Positions 8,151 to 14,864 of a DNA stretch of 17,729 nucleotides are shown here, one piece after another. Below the pieces are notes generated by a model. The model ran no database searches. It saw only the letters and a list, made by a program, of their open reading frames with translations, and had not been told where the DNA came from. Each line of letters opens with the position of its first letter. Within the stretch, counting starts at the first letter, position 1. The translations under genes and the position numbers were made by a program. This stretch comes from an uncultured Alphaproteobacteria bacterium (GTDB taxonomy: Bacteria; Pseudomonadota; Alphaproteobacteria; RF32; CAG-239): NCBI GenBank assembly GCA_934254925.1, contig CAKQMD010000027.1:1-17729 (forward strand), in the 5' to 3' direction.

Positions 8151-8228
8151 GGCGGGACTGCACGGATAGTCTCGCTCCGGTGCCGGTTTTCCGGCCGAAA
8201 ATTTGCGGAGGTTTAACCGGAAAAAGGA
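8151..8228 (+). promoter_or_regulatory. Candidate structured mRNA leader of rpsB
   Basis: Three helices can form just before rpsB. GCGGGACT (8152-8159) pairs with AGTCTCGC (8168-8175), eight pairs including one G-U, around an eight-base loop. GCCGG (8182-8186) pairs with CCGGC (8191-8195) around TTTT. TCCGGT (8176-8181) can pair with ACCGGA (8216-8221), enclosing the second hairpin and ending two bases before the ribosome binding site AAAGGA (8223-8228). S2 is autoregulated through its leader in E. coli; whether this one does the same is inference. Confidence 0.45.
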
Positions 8229-8237
8229 TATTAAAAT

Positions 8238-9047
8238 ATGACACTTCCTACTTTTACGTTACGCCAGATGATTGAAGCCGGCGTCCATTTCGGACACCAT
8301 GCTCGTCGCTGGAACCCGAAAATGGCTCCCTATATTTACGGGAAAAAAGACAACATTCACATTATCGACCTACAGAAGACTTATCCGATGCTTTACACAG
8401 CTTTGGCCACGGCTCAGGAAGTTGCTGCTCAGGGCGGTAAGGTGCTGTTTGTCGGAACCAAACGCCAGGCTCAGGACATCATTAAGGAAAATGCTGAAAG
8501 ATGCGGTCAGTATTATGTCAACCATCGTTGGCTGGGCGGCATGCTCACCAACTGGAAAACCGTGTACAAATCAATTTCCCGCCTGATCAAACTCAATGAA
8601 ATGGCTGAAAAGAACGATTATACCGGCTATACAAAAAAAGAAATCCTCAACCTCAAAAAGGAACAGGAAAAACTGCAACAGGCTTTGGGCGGAATCATGA
8701 ACATGGGTGGTCAGCCGGATTTGTTATTCGTGATCGATACGCCGAAAGAAAGCCTCGCCATCAAGGAAGCCCGCAAACTGGGTATCCCGGTGATCGGCAT
8801 CTGCGATACCAATGCCGACCCTGATGAAGTTGATCTGCCGGTTCCCGGCAATGACGATGCCATCCGCGCCATCCAATTCTATTCCGAATTGGTTTCCTCC
8901 GCCGTTTTGGACGGTATCTCGGCGCAGATTGCCGCTCAAGGGGTTAAGGTTGAAGAAATGGTTGAAGGCGAAATCAAGGCTAAACCGGCCAAGAAGAAAG
9001 CCGCAACCAAAAAAACCGCTGAAACGACTGTCGCTGCCGAAGAGTAA
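8238..9047 (+). CDS. rpsB: 30S ribosomal protein S2
   Basis: Small-subunit ribosomal protein that binds near the head-body hinge of the 30S and is needed for S1 to bind. The signature GVHFGHHARRWNPKMAPYIY is at about residues 15-34. NHRWLGGMLTNW lies in the middle, and GIPVIGICDTNADPDEVD and PGNDDAIRAI near 185-215. The core fills residues 1-235, after which comes a Lys/Ala-rich tail (about 246-269), common in alphaproteobacterial S2. The ATG is preceded by AAAGGA at a spacing of nine. It forms an operon with tsf. A 15-bp hairpin lies in the spacer between them and may reduce tsf readthrough. Confidence 0.97.
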   Translation: MTLPTFTLRQMIEAGVHFGHHARRWNPKMAPYIYGKKDNIHIIDLQKTYPMLYTALATAQEVAAQGGKVLFVGTKRQAQDIIKENAERCGQYYVNHRWLGGMLTNWKTVYKSISRLIKLNEMAEKNDYTGYTKKEILNLKKEQEKLQQALGGIMNMGGQPDLLFVIDTPKESLAIKEARKLGIPVIGICDTNADPDEVDLPVPGNDDAIRAIQFYSELVSSAVLDGISAQIAAQGVKVEEMVEGEIKAKPAKKKAATKKTAETTVAAEE

Positions 9048-9075
9048 TTTTTCGCTGACGACAGCTTAAAACCTT

Positions 9076-9116
9076 GACTGCGGCGATATTTTCCTTTGAC
9101 GAATATCGCCGCAGTC
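9076..9116 (+). terminator. Perfect 15-bp hairpin between rpsB and tsf (attenuator candidate)
   Basis: GACTGCGGCGATATT (9076-9090) and AATATCGCCGCAGTC (9102-9116) are perfect complements around an 11-base loop. The following T-run is short and interrupted (GATTTTTC, starting four bases later). A partial terminator or an mRNA-processing or stabilising hairpin is more likely than a full stop, since tsf lies 35 bases downstream with no clear promoter of its own. Confidence 0.6.
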
Positions 9117-9151
9117 ATCTGATTTTTCAAAAAATTAAGGGGATTATTTTA

Positions 9152-10078
9152 ATGACAGAAATTACTGCCGCTATGGTTAAAGAATTGAGAGAAACGACTT
9201 CCGCCGGCATGCTTGATTGCAAAAAAGCGTTGGTGGAAGCCAACGGCAATATGGAAGCTGCCGTTGACTGGTTGCGCAAAAAAGGCTTGGCTTCCGCTGC
9301 GAAAAAAGCCAGCCGCATCGCTGCCGAAGGTTTGGTCTCGGTTGCCGTTGACGGAAACAAAGGCGCCATTGCCGAAGTCAACTCGGAAACGGATTTTGTT
9401 GCCAAAAACGATATTTTCCAAGAATATGTGACCGACGCTGCCATCGTTGCTTTGCGCAGCTCCGGTGATGTCTGCGAAATGAAAAAGTTCAACTGCCCGA
9501 AATGCGGTAAAACTTTTGAAGAACGCTTGACGGATATGATTGCCAAAATCGGTGAAAACATGAACCTGCGCCGCGCCCAGATGGTAGAAGTTTCGGACGG
9601 CGTCGTTGCCTCTTACATTCATAACGCCGCTACCAAAAACACCGGTAAAATCGGCGTTTTGGTTGCTTTGGAATCAACCGGAGACAAAGAAAAACTGGCC
9701 GAACTCGGCAAACATATCGCCATGCATATTGCCGCTTCTGCACCTTTGTTCAAAACGATTGCCGATGTTGATCCGGCGGCCGTCGAACACGAAAAATCTA
9801 TTTTTGCCGAACAAGCCAAAGCTTCCGGCAAACCTGAAAACATTATTGAAAAAATGGTTGAAGGCCGTGTCCGCAAATATTATGACGAAGTTGTCCTTGA
9901 AGAACAGGCTTACATTATGGATCCTGACAAAAAGGTCAAACAGGTAATTGCCGATGCCGCCAAAGAACTCGGCACCGACATCAAACTGAAAGACTATGTC
10001 TGCTTCCGTTTGGGTGAAGGTCTGCAGAAAAAAGAAGAGGATTTTGCCGCGGAAGTTGCCGCGCAATTAGGCAAATAA
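9152..10078 (+). CDS. tsf: Elongation factor Ts
   Basis: Guanine-nucleotide exchange factor that recycles EF-Tu from the GDP to the GTP form. I place the start at ATG 9152 (308 residues): MTEITAAMVKELRETTSAGM is the expected N-terminus, and AAGGGG (9137-9142) lies before it. The open frame running back to TTG 9074 crosses the intergenic hairpin and is not coding. Residues 1-55 are the UBA-like domain. TDFVAKND (80-87) is the EF-Tu contact motif, and IGENMNLRRA is at 133-142. Unusual: residues 108-118 read CEMKKFNCPKC where most EF-Ts have a short Pro/Gly-rich linker, giving a CxxC knuckle plus a third Cys. A strong terminator follows directly. pyrH and frr, often next, are absent. Confidence 0.96.
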   Translation: MTEITAAMVKELRETTSAGMLDCKKALVEANGNMEAAVDWLRKKGLASAAKKASRIAAEGLVSVAVDGNKGAIAEVNSETDFVAKNDIFQEYVTDAAIVALRSSGDVCEMKKFNCPKCGKTFEERLTDMIAKIGENMNLRRAQMVEVSDGVVASYIHNAATKNTGKIGVLVALESTGDKEKLAELGKHIAMHIAASAPLFKTIADVDPAAVEHEKSIFAEQAKASGKPENIIEKMVEGRVRKYYDEVVLEEQAYIMDPDKKVKQVIADAAKELGTDIKLKDYVCFRLGEGLQKKEEDFAAEVAAQLGK

Positions 10079-10097
10079 GTCTTTTTGAAACAGATAG

Positions 10098-10128
10098 AAA
10101 ACCCCGTCATTTTTTGACGGGGTTTTTT
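10098..10128 (+). terminator. Rho-independent terminator of rpsB-tsf
   Basis: AAAACCCCGTCA (10098-10109) pairs with TGACGGGGTTTT (10115-10126) around a five-T loop and runs straight into a T-tract. It starts 20 bases after the tsf stop and is a textbook intrinsic terminator. Confidence 0.92.
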
Positions 10129-10214
10129 CTTTGCCGTCAAAACACCGCTTTACTTGTGAACCCTACAACTCAAGATAGAAAATTCTCCGTAACAACAAAT
10201 TGAAAAAATAATAC
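10129..10214. other. Spacer between tsf terminator and small-RNA promoter
   Basis: A/T-rich sequence in which I see no gene, repeat or conserved signal. Confidence 0.5.
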
Positions 10215-10243
10215 TTTACAACTAAAATTAATTTAATTAGAAT
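10215..10243 (+). promoter_or_regulatory. Near-consensus promoter with no conventional gene behind it
   Basis: TTTACA (10215-10220), exactly 17 bases of A/T-rich spacer, then TAGAAT (10238-10243). Each hexamer differs from consensus at one position. Transcription would start near 10250. The only thing downstream on this strand is the structured segment at 10250-10350. Confidence 0.65.
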
Positions 10244-10249
10244 ATTCTT

Positions 10250-10350
10250 ATGAAAGAGGGGAGCAGACCGAATAAGGTTTCTTCAGAAAAGCCCAATAAG
10301 TCTTTTATGCACGTGTGTAGCGGCAGCTCCCCTTTCCGTCTTTTATTTTT
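10250..10350 (+). ncRNA. Candidate small non-coding RNA
   Basis: A transcript of about 100 bases from the promoter at 10215-10243 would be closed on itself by AGGGGAGC (10257-10264) and GCTCCCCT (10326-10333), a perfect 8-bp stem. It would end in the T-rich stretch 10339-10350. Inside, ACC-GAATAA-GGT (from 10267) can form a small hairpin, as can AAAAG and CTTTT around a second loop. The two loops carry a near-repeat, CCGAATAAG (10268-10276) and CCCAATAAG (10292-10300), 24 bases apart. It is not 4.5S RNA (no GGAAGGAAGCAGCC core), tRNA, or recognisably 6S RNA. The last bases overlap the MFS stop codon on the other strand. A 51-codon open frame also begins at 10250 but has no ribosome binding site. 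Confidence 0.55.
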
Positions 10351-11602
10351 CCTGGTTTTTAAGATATTGCGCAAAGTCAAATTTTCCGATCTTGCGACGA
10401 ATTAGCAGGCTGCTGCCAAGTAGCATCAGCCCGAGAACGATGAAGGCCGTTTCAATGCCGAGTTTTTGCGCCAAGTAACCGCCAAACAAATTACCGAAGG
10501 GAATAGTTCCGGTAAAAGCCAGGGTATAGAAGCTCATAACCCGGCCACGTTTGTCATTGTCAACGATTTCCTGTAACAACGTATTGCAGGAGATCAGGCC
10601 GATAACCATGCCAAAACCCAGGCAAAACAAAAATCCCCAGGCCAAATATTGATGATGAATAAAGCCCAAAGCCACGAAAGACAGCCCAAAACAAAGGGAC
10701 CCGATGTAAATCCACTGCGGCAGCCGCTGCAGATCTTTTCCCGAAGCCAAAACCAGAGAAGCGACCAAAGCGCCGATTCCCGAAAAACTCATCAAAATAC
10801 CCAGCGTTTTGGCATTGCCGAGCAATGTCTGGTGCGCATAAATCGGCATCAGCAGCGGATAAGAAACCCCGATGAAGCTGACAAAAGCCAAGTAGAACAA
10901 AATGAGCTTGATCGGCGGACAATTACGTACATAAGACAATCCTTCCACAAAGCCTTTTTTGAAATTTCTGACTGCAGAGCTGCTTTTGTCCGGCAGATCA
11001 AGATGCATTAACAGCAAGGCCCATATCACGGCCAGATAGCTGACGGCGTTAATCAAAAAGCAAATTCCTTCGCCGAATTGGCCGATCAAAATGCCAGCGA
11101 TGGCCGGTCCCAACAACCGCGCCAGATTAAAATTGGAAGAATTGAGCGAAATGGCGTTACTGAGATCTTTGGGATTATTAACCAGGTTTATGACCAATGA
11201 TTGCCGCAAAGGCATGTCAAAAGAAGCCACGACGTTGGTTAAGACACCGACAATCACGATTTGCCAGACCACAATGATCTTAAGCAGCGTCAAAGTTGCC
11301 AAAATCAAAGCCAGCAAAAGAAAGAAGCTTTGCAGCCAGATTAACATTTTATACTTGTTGACCCTGTCGATGATGACCCCGGCCAAAGGAGAGACGACCA
11401 GGGAGGGCAGGGCGTTAATAAAGGTGATTGTTCCCATCATCAGGGCAGAATTGGTTAAACGGTAAACCAGCCAGCTCATGGCGATGTTTTGGATCCAACT
11501 GCCGATCAGGGAAATGCTCTGACCGGTAAAGAACAGACGATAGTTTCGCTGTTTAAGAGCGCGAAAGGTGAGGGATATTTTGGCTTTGAAGCGTTTGTTC
11601 AT
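10343..11602 (-). CDS. MFS transporter (MFS_3 / EntS-like exporter)
   Basis: Proton-coupled exporter of the major facilitator superfamily. The 419 residues with about twelve hydrophobic segments are the full family length. Near residue 10-50, FRALKQRNYRLFFTGQSISLIGSWIQNIAMSWLVYRLT is the start typical of the MFS_3 group, which includes the enterobactin exporter EntS and many drug-efflux proteins. The loop 2-3 motif A is present as AGVIIDRVNKYK. The substrate cannot be told from the sequence, and no siderophore or drug genes lie nearby. The start ATG at 11602 has only a weak GGAAC ahead of it. It lies downstream of rpsA on the same strand but beyond the rpsA terminator, so it is probably transcribed separately. 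Confidence 0.88.
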   Translation of the reverse strand: MNKRFKAKISLTFRALKQRNYRLFFTGQSISLIGSWIQNIAMSWLVYRLTNSALMMGTITFINALPSLVVSPLAGVIIDRVNKYKMLIWLQSFFLLLALILATLTLLKIIVVWQIVIVGVLTNVVASFDMPLRQSLVINLVNNPKDLSNAISLNSSNFNLARLLGPAIAGILIGQFGEGICFLINAVSYLAVIWALLLMHLDLPDKSSSAVRNFKKGFVEGLSYVRNCPPIKLILFYLAFVSFIGVSYPLLMPIYAHQTLLGNAKTLGILMSFSGIGALVASLVLASGKDLQRLPQWIYIGSLCFGLSFVALGFIHHQYLAWGFLFCLGFGMVIGLISCNTLLQEIVDNDKRGRVMSFYTLAFTGTIPFGNLFGGYLAQKLGIETAFIVLGLMLLGSSLLIRRKIGKFDFAQYLKNQEK

Positions 11603-11641
11603 TGTCTTGTTCCGAATTTTCCCGTTTAATCATTTATCTCA

Positions 11642-11668
11642 AGGCTTAAAATATAATTAATAAAAGCC
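11642..11668 (-). promoter_or_regulatory. A/T-rich inverted repeat upstream of MFS gene (possible operator/promoter)
   Basis: GGCTT and AAGCC flank an A/T-rich core that contains TTAA-N7-TTAA (11646-11660). The site lies 40-65 bases before the MFS start, where a promoter would sit. No convincing -35/-10 pair stands out. TTAA-N7-TTAA resembles a CtrA box, but such sites are expected by chance in sequence this A/T-rich. Confidence 0.2.
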
Positions 11669-11685
11669 ATTTTAAAAGACGAAAA

Positions 11686-11715
11686 AAATATCCCGCCATA
11701 AATGACGGGATATTT
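11686..11715 (-). terminator. Rho-independent terminator of rpsA
   Basis: On the minus strand AAATATCCCG and CGGGATATTT (plus positions 11706-11715 and 11686-11695) form a 10-bp stem with a 10-base loop, followed by a run of T (11685-11682 read in reverse). It begins 30 bases after the rpsA stop. Confidence 0.85.
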
Positions 11716-11744
11716 CGATCAGCTTTGTCTTTAATTGCTAAAGA

Positions 11745-13427
11745 TTAAGCGTTTTTCTTCAGGGCCTCGCCCAGAACGTCGCCGAGGGTCGAACCGTTGG
11801 AAGAAGAAGAATACTCTTCCAAAGCTTTTTTCTCTTCGTCGATTTCCAAAGCTTTGATGGAAAGGCCGATTTTGTTGTTTTTCTTGTCAACGGAAGTGAT
11901 CTTGGCTTCAACCACATCGCCGGCGTTGAACGCATCGGGATTCTGGCTGGCCTTGTCGCGTGACAAGTCGGCTTTTTTGATGTAAGCGGCAGCGCCGTTT
12001 ACTTCAACGTTAACGCCTTTGTCGTCGTTTCCGGTAACGGTAGCTTTGACGACGTCGCCTTTTTTCAGGCCTTCGAGCGCGGTGGCCAGGGTATTTTCGC
12101 TTAACTGCTTAATGCCCAGGCTGATGCGTTCTTTTTCAACGTCAACGTCAATGATCTTTGCCTGAATGTCCTGACCTTTGGCATAATCTTTGACCGCTTC
12201 TTCGCCGGGTTTGTCCCAGGAGATGTCGGACAAGTGAATCATGCCGTCGATTTCATCGGACAGGCCGACAAACAAACCGAACTCGGTGATGTTTTTAATC
12301 TTGCCTTCGATGATCGAACCGACGGGGTGCTCTTCAACGTAAGCCGCCCAAGGATTCGGGGTGCATTGTTTGATGCCGAGGCTGATTCTTCTCTTTTCCG
12401 GATCGACTTCCAAAACTTTGACCTCAACTTCCTGCGAGGTGGAAACGATCTTGCCCGGATGGACGTTCTTGCGGGTCCAACTCATTTCGGAAACGTGGAC
12501 CAAACCTTCGATACCGTCCTCGAGTTCGACGAATGCGCCGTAATCGGTAATGTTGGTGACCTTACCGGTATAAACTTCACCGACTTTGAATTTGTCGGCG
12601 ACTTCGGCCCAAGGATCGGATTCAAGCTGCTTCATGCCCAGGGAAATTCTCTGATTGTCTTCGTTGAATTTGATCACCTGAACTTTAACCGTCTGACCGA
12701 CGCTCAAAACCTCGGCCGGATGATTGATCCGTTTCCAAGAGATGTCGGTAACGTGCAGCAAGCCGTCAACGCCGCCAAGGTCAATAAAGGCGCCGTAATC
12801 GGTGATGTTTTTGACCACGCCCTCAAGGATGGAACCTTCTTTCAGGGTGTCGATCAGTTCGGCACGGGCTTCGGCGCGGGTTTCTTCCAGAACCACACGG
12901 CGAGAAACCACGATATTGCCGCGCAGCTTGTCCATCTTCAAAATCTGGAACGGTTGGGTAATGCCCATCAGCGGCGTAATGTCGCGGATCGGACGAATAT
13001 CGATTTGCGAACCCGGCAAGAAAGCAATAGCACCGTTAAGATCAACGGTGAAGCCGCCTTTGACGCGTCCGAAAATAACGCCGTTGACTCTTTCGCCGGA
13101 GTTGAGGCATTTCTCAAGATCCTGCCAGGCTTCTTCACGGCGGGCTTTTTCGCGAGACAAGACAATGTTGCCGTCTTTGTCTTCATAACGGTCGACGTAA
13201 ACTTCAATCTTATCGCCGACTTTCAGCTCCGGATTAATGCCGAATTCGCGCAGCGGCACCCGGCCTTCTGATTTGAGGCCGACGTCAACGACTGCAAAAT
13301 CCGGGGTCAATTTGATGATTGTTCCCTTAACGACGGAACCGGTAATGCCTTTGTCGCCGAACTGTTCGTTCAACAGTTCTTCAAAGTTTTCGGTCATTTC
13401 GGGAATTTTAAATTCTGTATTGGTCAT
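11745..13427 (-). CDS. rpsA: 30S ribosomal protein S1
   Basis: Ribosomal protein that captures and unfolds mRNA at the 30S subunit. With ATG 13427 as start the protein has 560 residues, close to E. coli S1 (557); an open frame extending to 13646 would add 73 residues that look like untranslated leader. Six S1 repeats are visible: the first two diverged and ribosome-binding (GSVVKGTIIKLTPDF and GERVNGVIFGRVKGG), then three typical ones (GVVKNITDYGAFIDLGGVDG, GKVTNITDYGAFVELEDGIEG, GKIKNITEFGLFVGL) and a weak sixth (ATVTGNDDKGVNVEV). No Shine-Dalgarno sequence precedes the start, only AAATATTTTACTAT. In E. coli rpsA also lacks a good one and is controlled by S1 itself. cmk lies upstream, as in most proteobacteria. 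Confidence 0.95.
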   Translation of the reverse strand: MTNTEFKIPEMTENFEELLNEQFGDKGITGSVVKGTIIKLTPDFAVVDVGLKSEGRVPLREFGINPELKVGDKIEVYVDRYEDKDGNIVLSREKARREEAWQDLEKCLNSGERVNGVIFGRVKGGFTVDLNGAIAFLPGSQIDIRPIRDITPLMGITQPFQILKMDKLRGNIVVSRRVVLEETRAEARAELIDTLKEGSILEGVVKNITDYGAFIDLGGVDGLLHVTDISWKRINHPAEVLSVGQTVKVQVIKFNEDNQRISLGMKQLESDPWAEVADKFKVGEVYTGKVTNITDYGAFVELEDGIEGLVHVSEMSWTRKNVHPGKIVSTSQEVEVKVLEVDPEKRRISLGIKQCTPNPWAAYVEEHPVGSIIEGKIKNITEFGLFVGLSDEIDGMIHLSDISWDKPGEEAVKDYAKGQDIQAKIIDVDVEKERISLGIKQLSENTLATALEGLKKGDVVKATVTGNDDKGVNVEVNGAAAYIKKADLSRDKASQNPDAFNAGDVVEAKITSVDKKNNKIGLSIKALEIDEEKKALEEYSSSSNGSTLGDVLGEALKKNA

Positions 13428-13530
13428 ATAGTAAAATATTTCAATAACCTGCCAACCCGAAAAGCGGGCGGACTTGTGCGGGGTTAAAACGACCGCGGGC
13501 CAGCGCACCCTGATCCCTTGGCGTGATGTC

Positions 13531-13558
13531 TTTATACACTTAATTTCTGATTTTTCAA
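13531..13558 (-). promoter_or_regulatory. Candidate rpsA promoter
   Basis: On the minus strand, TTGAAA (plus 13553-13558), a 16-base spacer and TATAAA (plus 13531-13536) give a good sigma70-type promoter between cmk and rpsA. The leader would be about 100 bases, GC-rich first (with CCCG/CGGG self-complementarity) and A/T-rich just before the start codon. Confidence 0.55.
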
Positions 13559-13563
13559 GCTTT

Positions 13564-14220
13564 TTATTGCTTGGCGGCGATAATTTCTTCGGCCTTGGCC
13601 AAAACTTCGGCGATGCTGAGCGTCGACGTGTCGAAAACAACCGCATCTTCCGCCGGTTTCAGAGGTGCGGTCGCTCTTTTGGAATCCCTTTCGTCACGGG
13701 CGATCATGTCGGCCAAAACCTGATTGTAGTCGGCCTGCCGTCCTTTGGCGACAAACTCGTCGTAACGTCTCTTGGCGCGAACTTCGCTGGAAGCGGTAAT
13801 AAACAGTTTGACGTCGGCCTGCGGGCAAACCACCGTGCCGGTGTCGCGACCGTCATAAATAACACCTTTGGCCGCGCTGCCGTCGGCAAAAACCGGATTC
13901 TCAGCAAAATCCTGCTGCATTTTCAGCAAAGTGCTGCGGACGCCCGGATAAGCCGAAACGATTGAGGCGGCTTGTCCGCCTTTGTCGGAACGAAAATCGG
14001 GATGCTTAGACAAGTTCATCATTTGCGGAAAAGTCAGCTCCCGGGCAAATTTCTCTGCCGCGGTCTGGTCATCCAAATCCTTTCCCTCCAGCAACATTTG
14101 CAATCCCACGGCGCGATAAACCATTCCGGTATCAAAATAGGCCAATCTATATTTTTCGGCCAGTTTCTGCGCGAGGGTTCCTTTTCCGGCGGCAGCCGGT
14201 CCGTCAATCGTGATAATCAT
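13564..14220 (-). CDS. cmk: Cytidylate kinase
   Basis: Phosphorylates CMP and dCMP to the diphosphates with ATP, feeding CTP and dCTP synthesis in the cytosol. The 218 residues match the family (about 220-230). The P-loop is GPAAAGKGT (7-15). YFDTGMVYRAVG (28-39) is the CMP-binding segment, and YDGRDTGTVVCPQADVKLFI (about 121-140) is the conserved GRDxGTVV region. The lid contains RAKRRYDEF and ARDERDSKRATAPL, where the arginines contact phosphate. The ATG at 14220 has only a weak GGA ahead. The gene is followed by rpsA, the standard cmk-rpsA arrangement, and diverges from the secreted-protein gene at 14338. Confidence 0.95.
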   Translation of the reverse strand: MIITIDGPAAAGKGTLAQKLAEKYRLAYFDTGMVYRAVGLQMLLEGKDLDDQTAAEKFARELTFPQMMNLSKHPDFRSDKGGQAASIVSAYPGVRSTLLKMQQDFAENPVFADGSAAKGVIYDGRDTGTVVCPQADVKLFITASSEVRAKRRYDEFVAKGRQADYNQVLADMIARDERDSKRATAPLKPAEDAVVFDTSTLSIAEVLAKAEEIIAAKQ

Positions 14221-14278
14221 GTCAAAAAGTCCGTTTGTTGTAACGAAAAGTTTACTTTATTTATCTTAAAATAGCCGA

Positions 14279-14284
14279 TATAAT
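14279..14284 (+). promoter_or_regulatory. Candidate -10 box of the 14338-17290 operon
   Basis: A perfect TATAAT lies 54 bases before the first gene. The best -35 at 17 bases is poor (TTTATT, 14256-14261), so an activator may be needed if this is the promoter. The same 90-base spacer must also hold the divergent cmk promoter, which I could not place. Confidence 0.4.
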
Positions 14285-14337
14285 TTAGAAAAGGAAATAT
14301 TTTTCAGGTTATGCAGAAGTTTTGGCAGGGAGCGCCG

Positions 14338-14862
14338 ATGAAAATTTCTTTGATGATATTGTTTTTGGCTGTAGGAACCGCCGCCGCTGTTGAGGCGATG
14401 GTTGTTCAAAAACGGGGCACAGCCTTGTCTTTCAACAATGTCATCACGCCGGATCAAGACGTGATCGTCAAAAAGAAAAAAACGCCCAAACCGGTCATAG
14501 CCGTCGGTAACGGCGACGGAAAAAACAATAATCCCGCCATCGCACAAAAGCTGTTTGCCGACAGTGCGGCAGACAAGCCCTTTGTGGTTGACTTGAAAAA
14601 CGTTGTTCGCCAACGGGTAATTTTAAATGGCGGCGGTTATGTGGCTTTTGAAATGGATGAACTGGGAACCGCCCGTTGGCATGCCGACGCCGATCCTCTG
14701 TTTTTTGAATATGTCAAAACCCAAAAACAAGGCAATATCCGGATCTTTGTCTATAAGACGCTTAAAGAAGGAATGACGACGCTTTATTTTGACTATCTTG
14801 ATGAAAATAACGGCAAAGTTGTTGTTTTGGGGTCTAAAGTCGTCAATGCGGAGGTCAAATAG
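14338..14862 (+). CDS. Secreted protein with possible chagasin-like (I42) beta-sandwich domain
   Basis: I start this at ATG 14338 rather than 14311, because AGGGAG (14327-14332) lies five bases before it and the protein then begins with a clean Sec signal peptide (MKISLMILFLAVGTAAAVEA, cleavage likely after residue 20). That gives 174 residues. A Lys/Pro-rich linker (about 40-60) precedes a beta-rich domain from about residue 85. The spacing of a Trp in ELGTARWHADADPLFFEYV, then GNIRIFVYKTLKEGMTTLYFDY and a final VVVLGSKVVNAEV, resembles the chagasin-like inhibitor fold. The inhibitor motifs NPTTGY and RPWE are missing, so inhibition of cysteine proteases is doubtful. It heads an operon and ends two bases before rsmE. 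Likely periplasmic. The family call is tentative. Confidence 0.7.
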   Translation: MKISLMILFLAVGTAAAVEAMVVQKRGTALSFNNVITPDQDVIVKKKKTPKPVIAVGNGDGKNNNPAIAQKLFADSAADKPFVVDLKNVVRQRVILNGGGYVAFEMDELGTARWHADADPLFFEYVKTQKQGNIRIFVYKTLKEGMTTLYFDYLDENNGKVVVLGSKVVNAEVK

Positions 14863-14864
14863 CC

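Noticed and set aside
8000..8275. Open frame with a hydrophobic N-terminus between parE and rpsB
   Set aside because: Only the first 20 residues look membrane-like. The rest is translated rpsB leader, runs into rpsB in another frame, and covers the rpsB promoter and structured leader.
9074..9151. Upstream TTG extension of tsf
   Set aside because: It would translate the intergenic hairpin; ATG 9152 has its own ribosome binding site and gives the standard EF-Ts N-terminus.
10250..10350. 4.5S SRP RNA
   Set aside because: The closing stem and a CGTGTG...GTAGC...GGCAG stretch look slightly similar, but the universal GGAAGGAAGCAGCC core is missing.
11646..11660. CtrA-like box TTAA-N7-TTAA
   Set aside because: The surrounding sequence is almost all A and T, so the match is likely chance; no other CtrA site was seen near the flagellins.
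12234..13271. 345-codon open frame opposite rpsA
   Set aside because: It is an antisense shadow of a well-supported gene with strong codon bias; its translation shows no recognisable domain.
13428..13646. N-terminal extension of rpsA
   Set aside because: It would cover the rpsA promoter and part of cmk and add 73 basic residues not found in S1.
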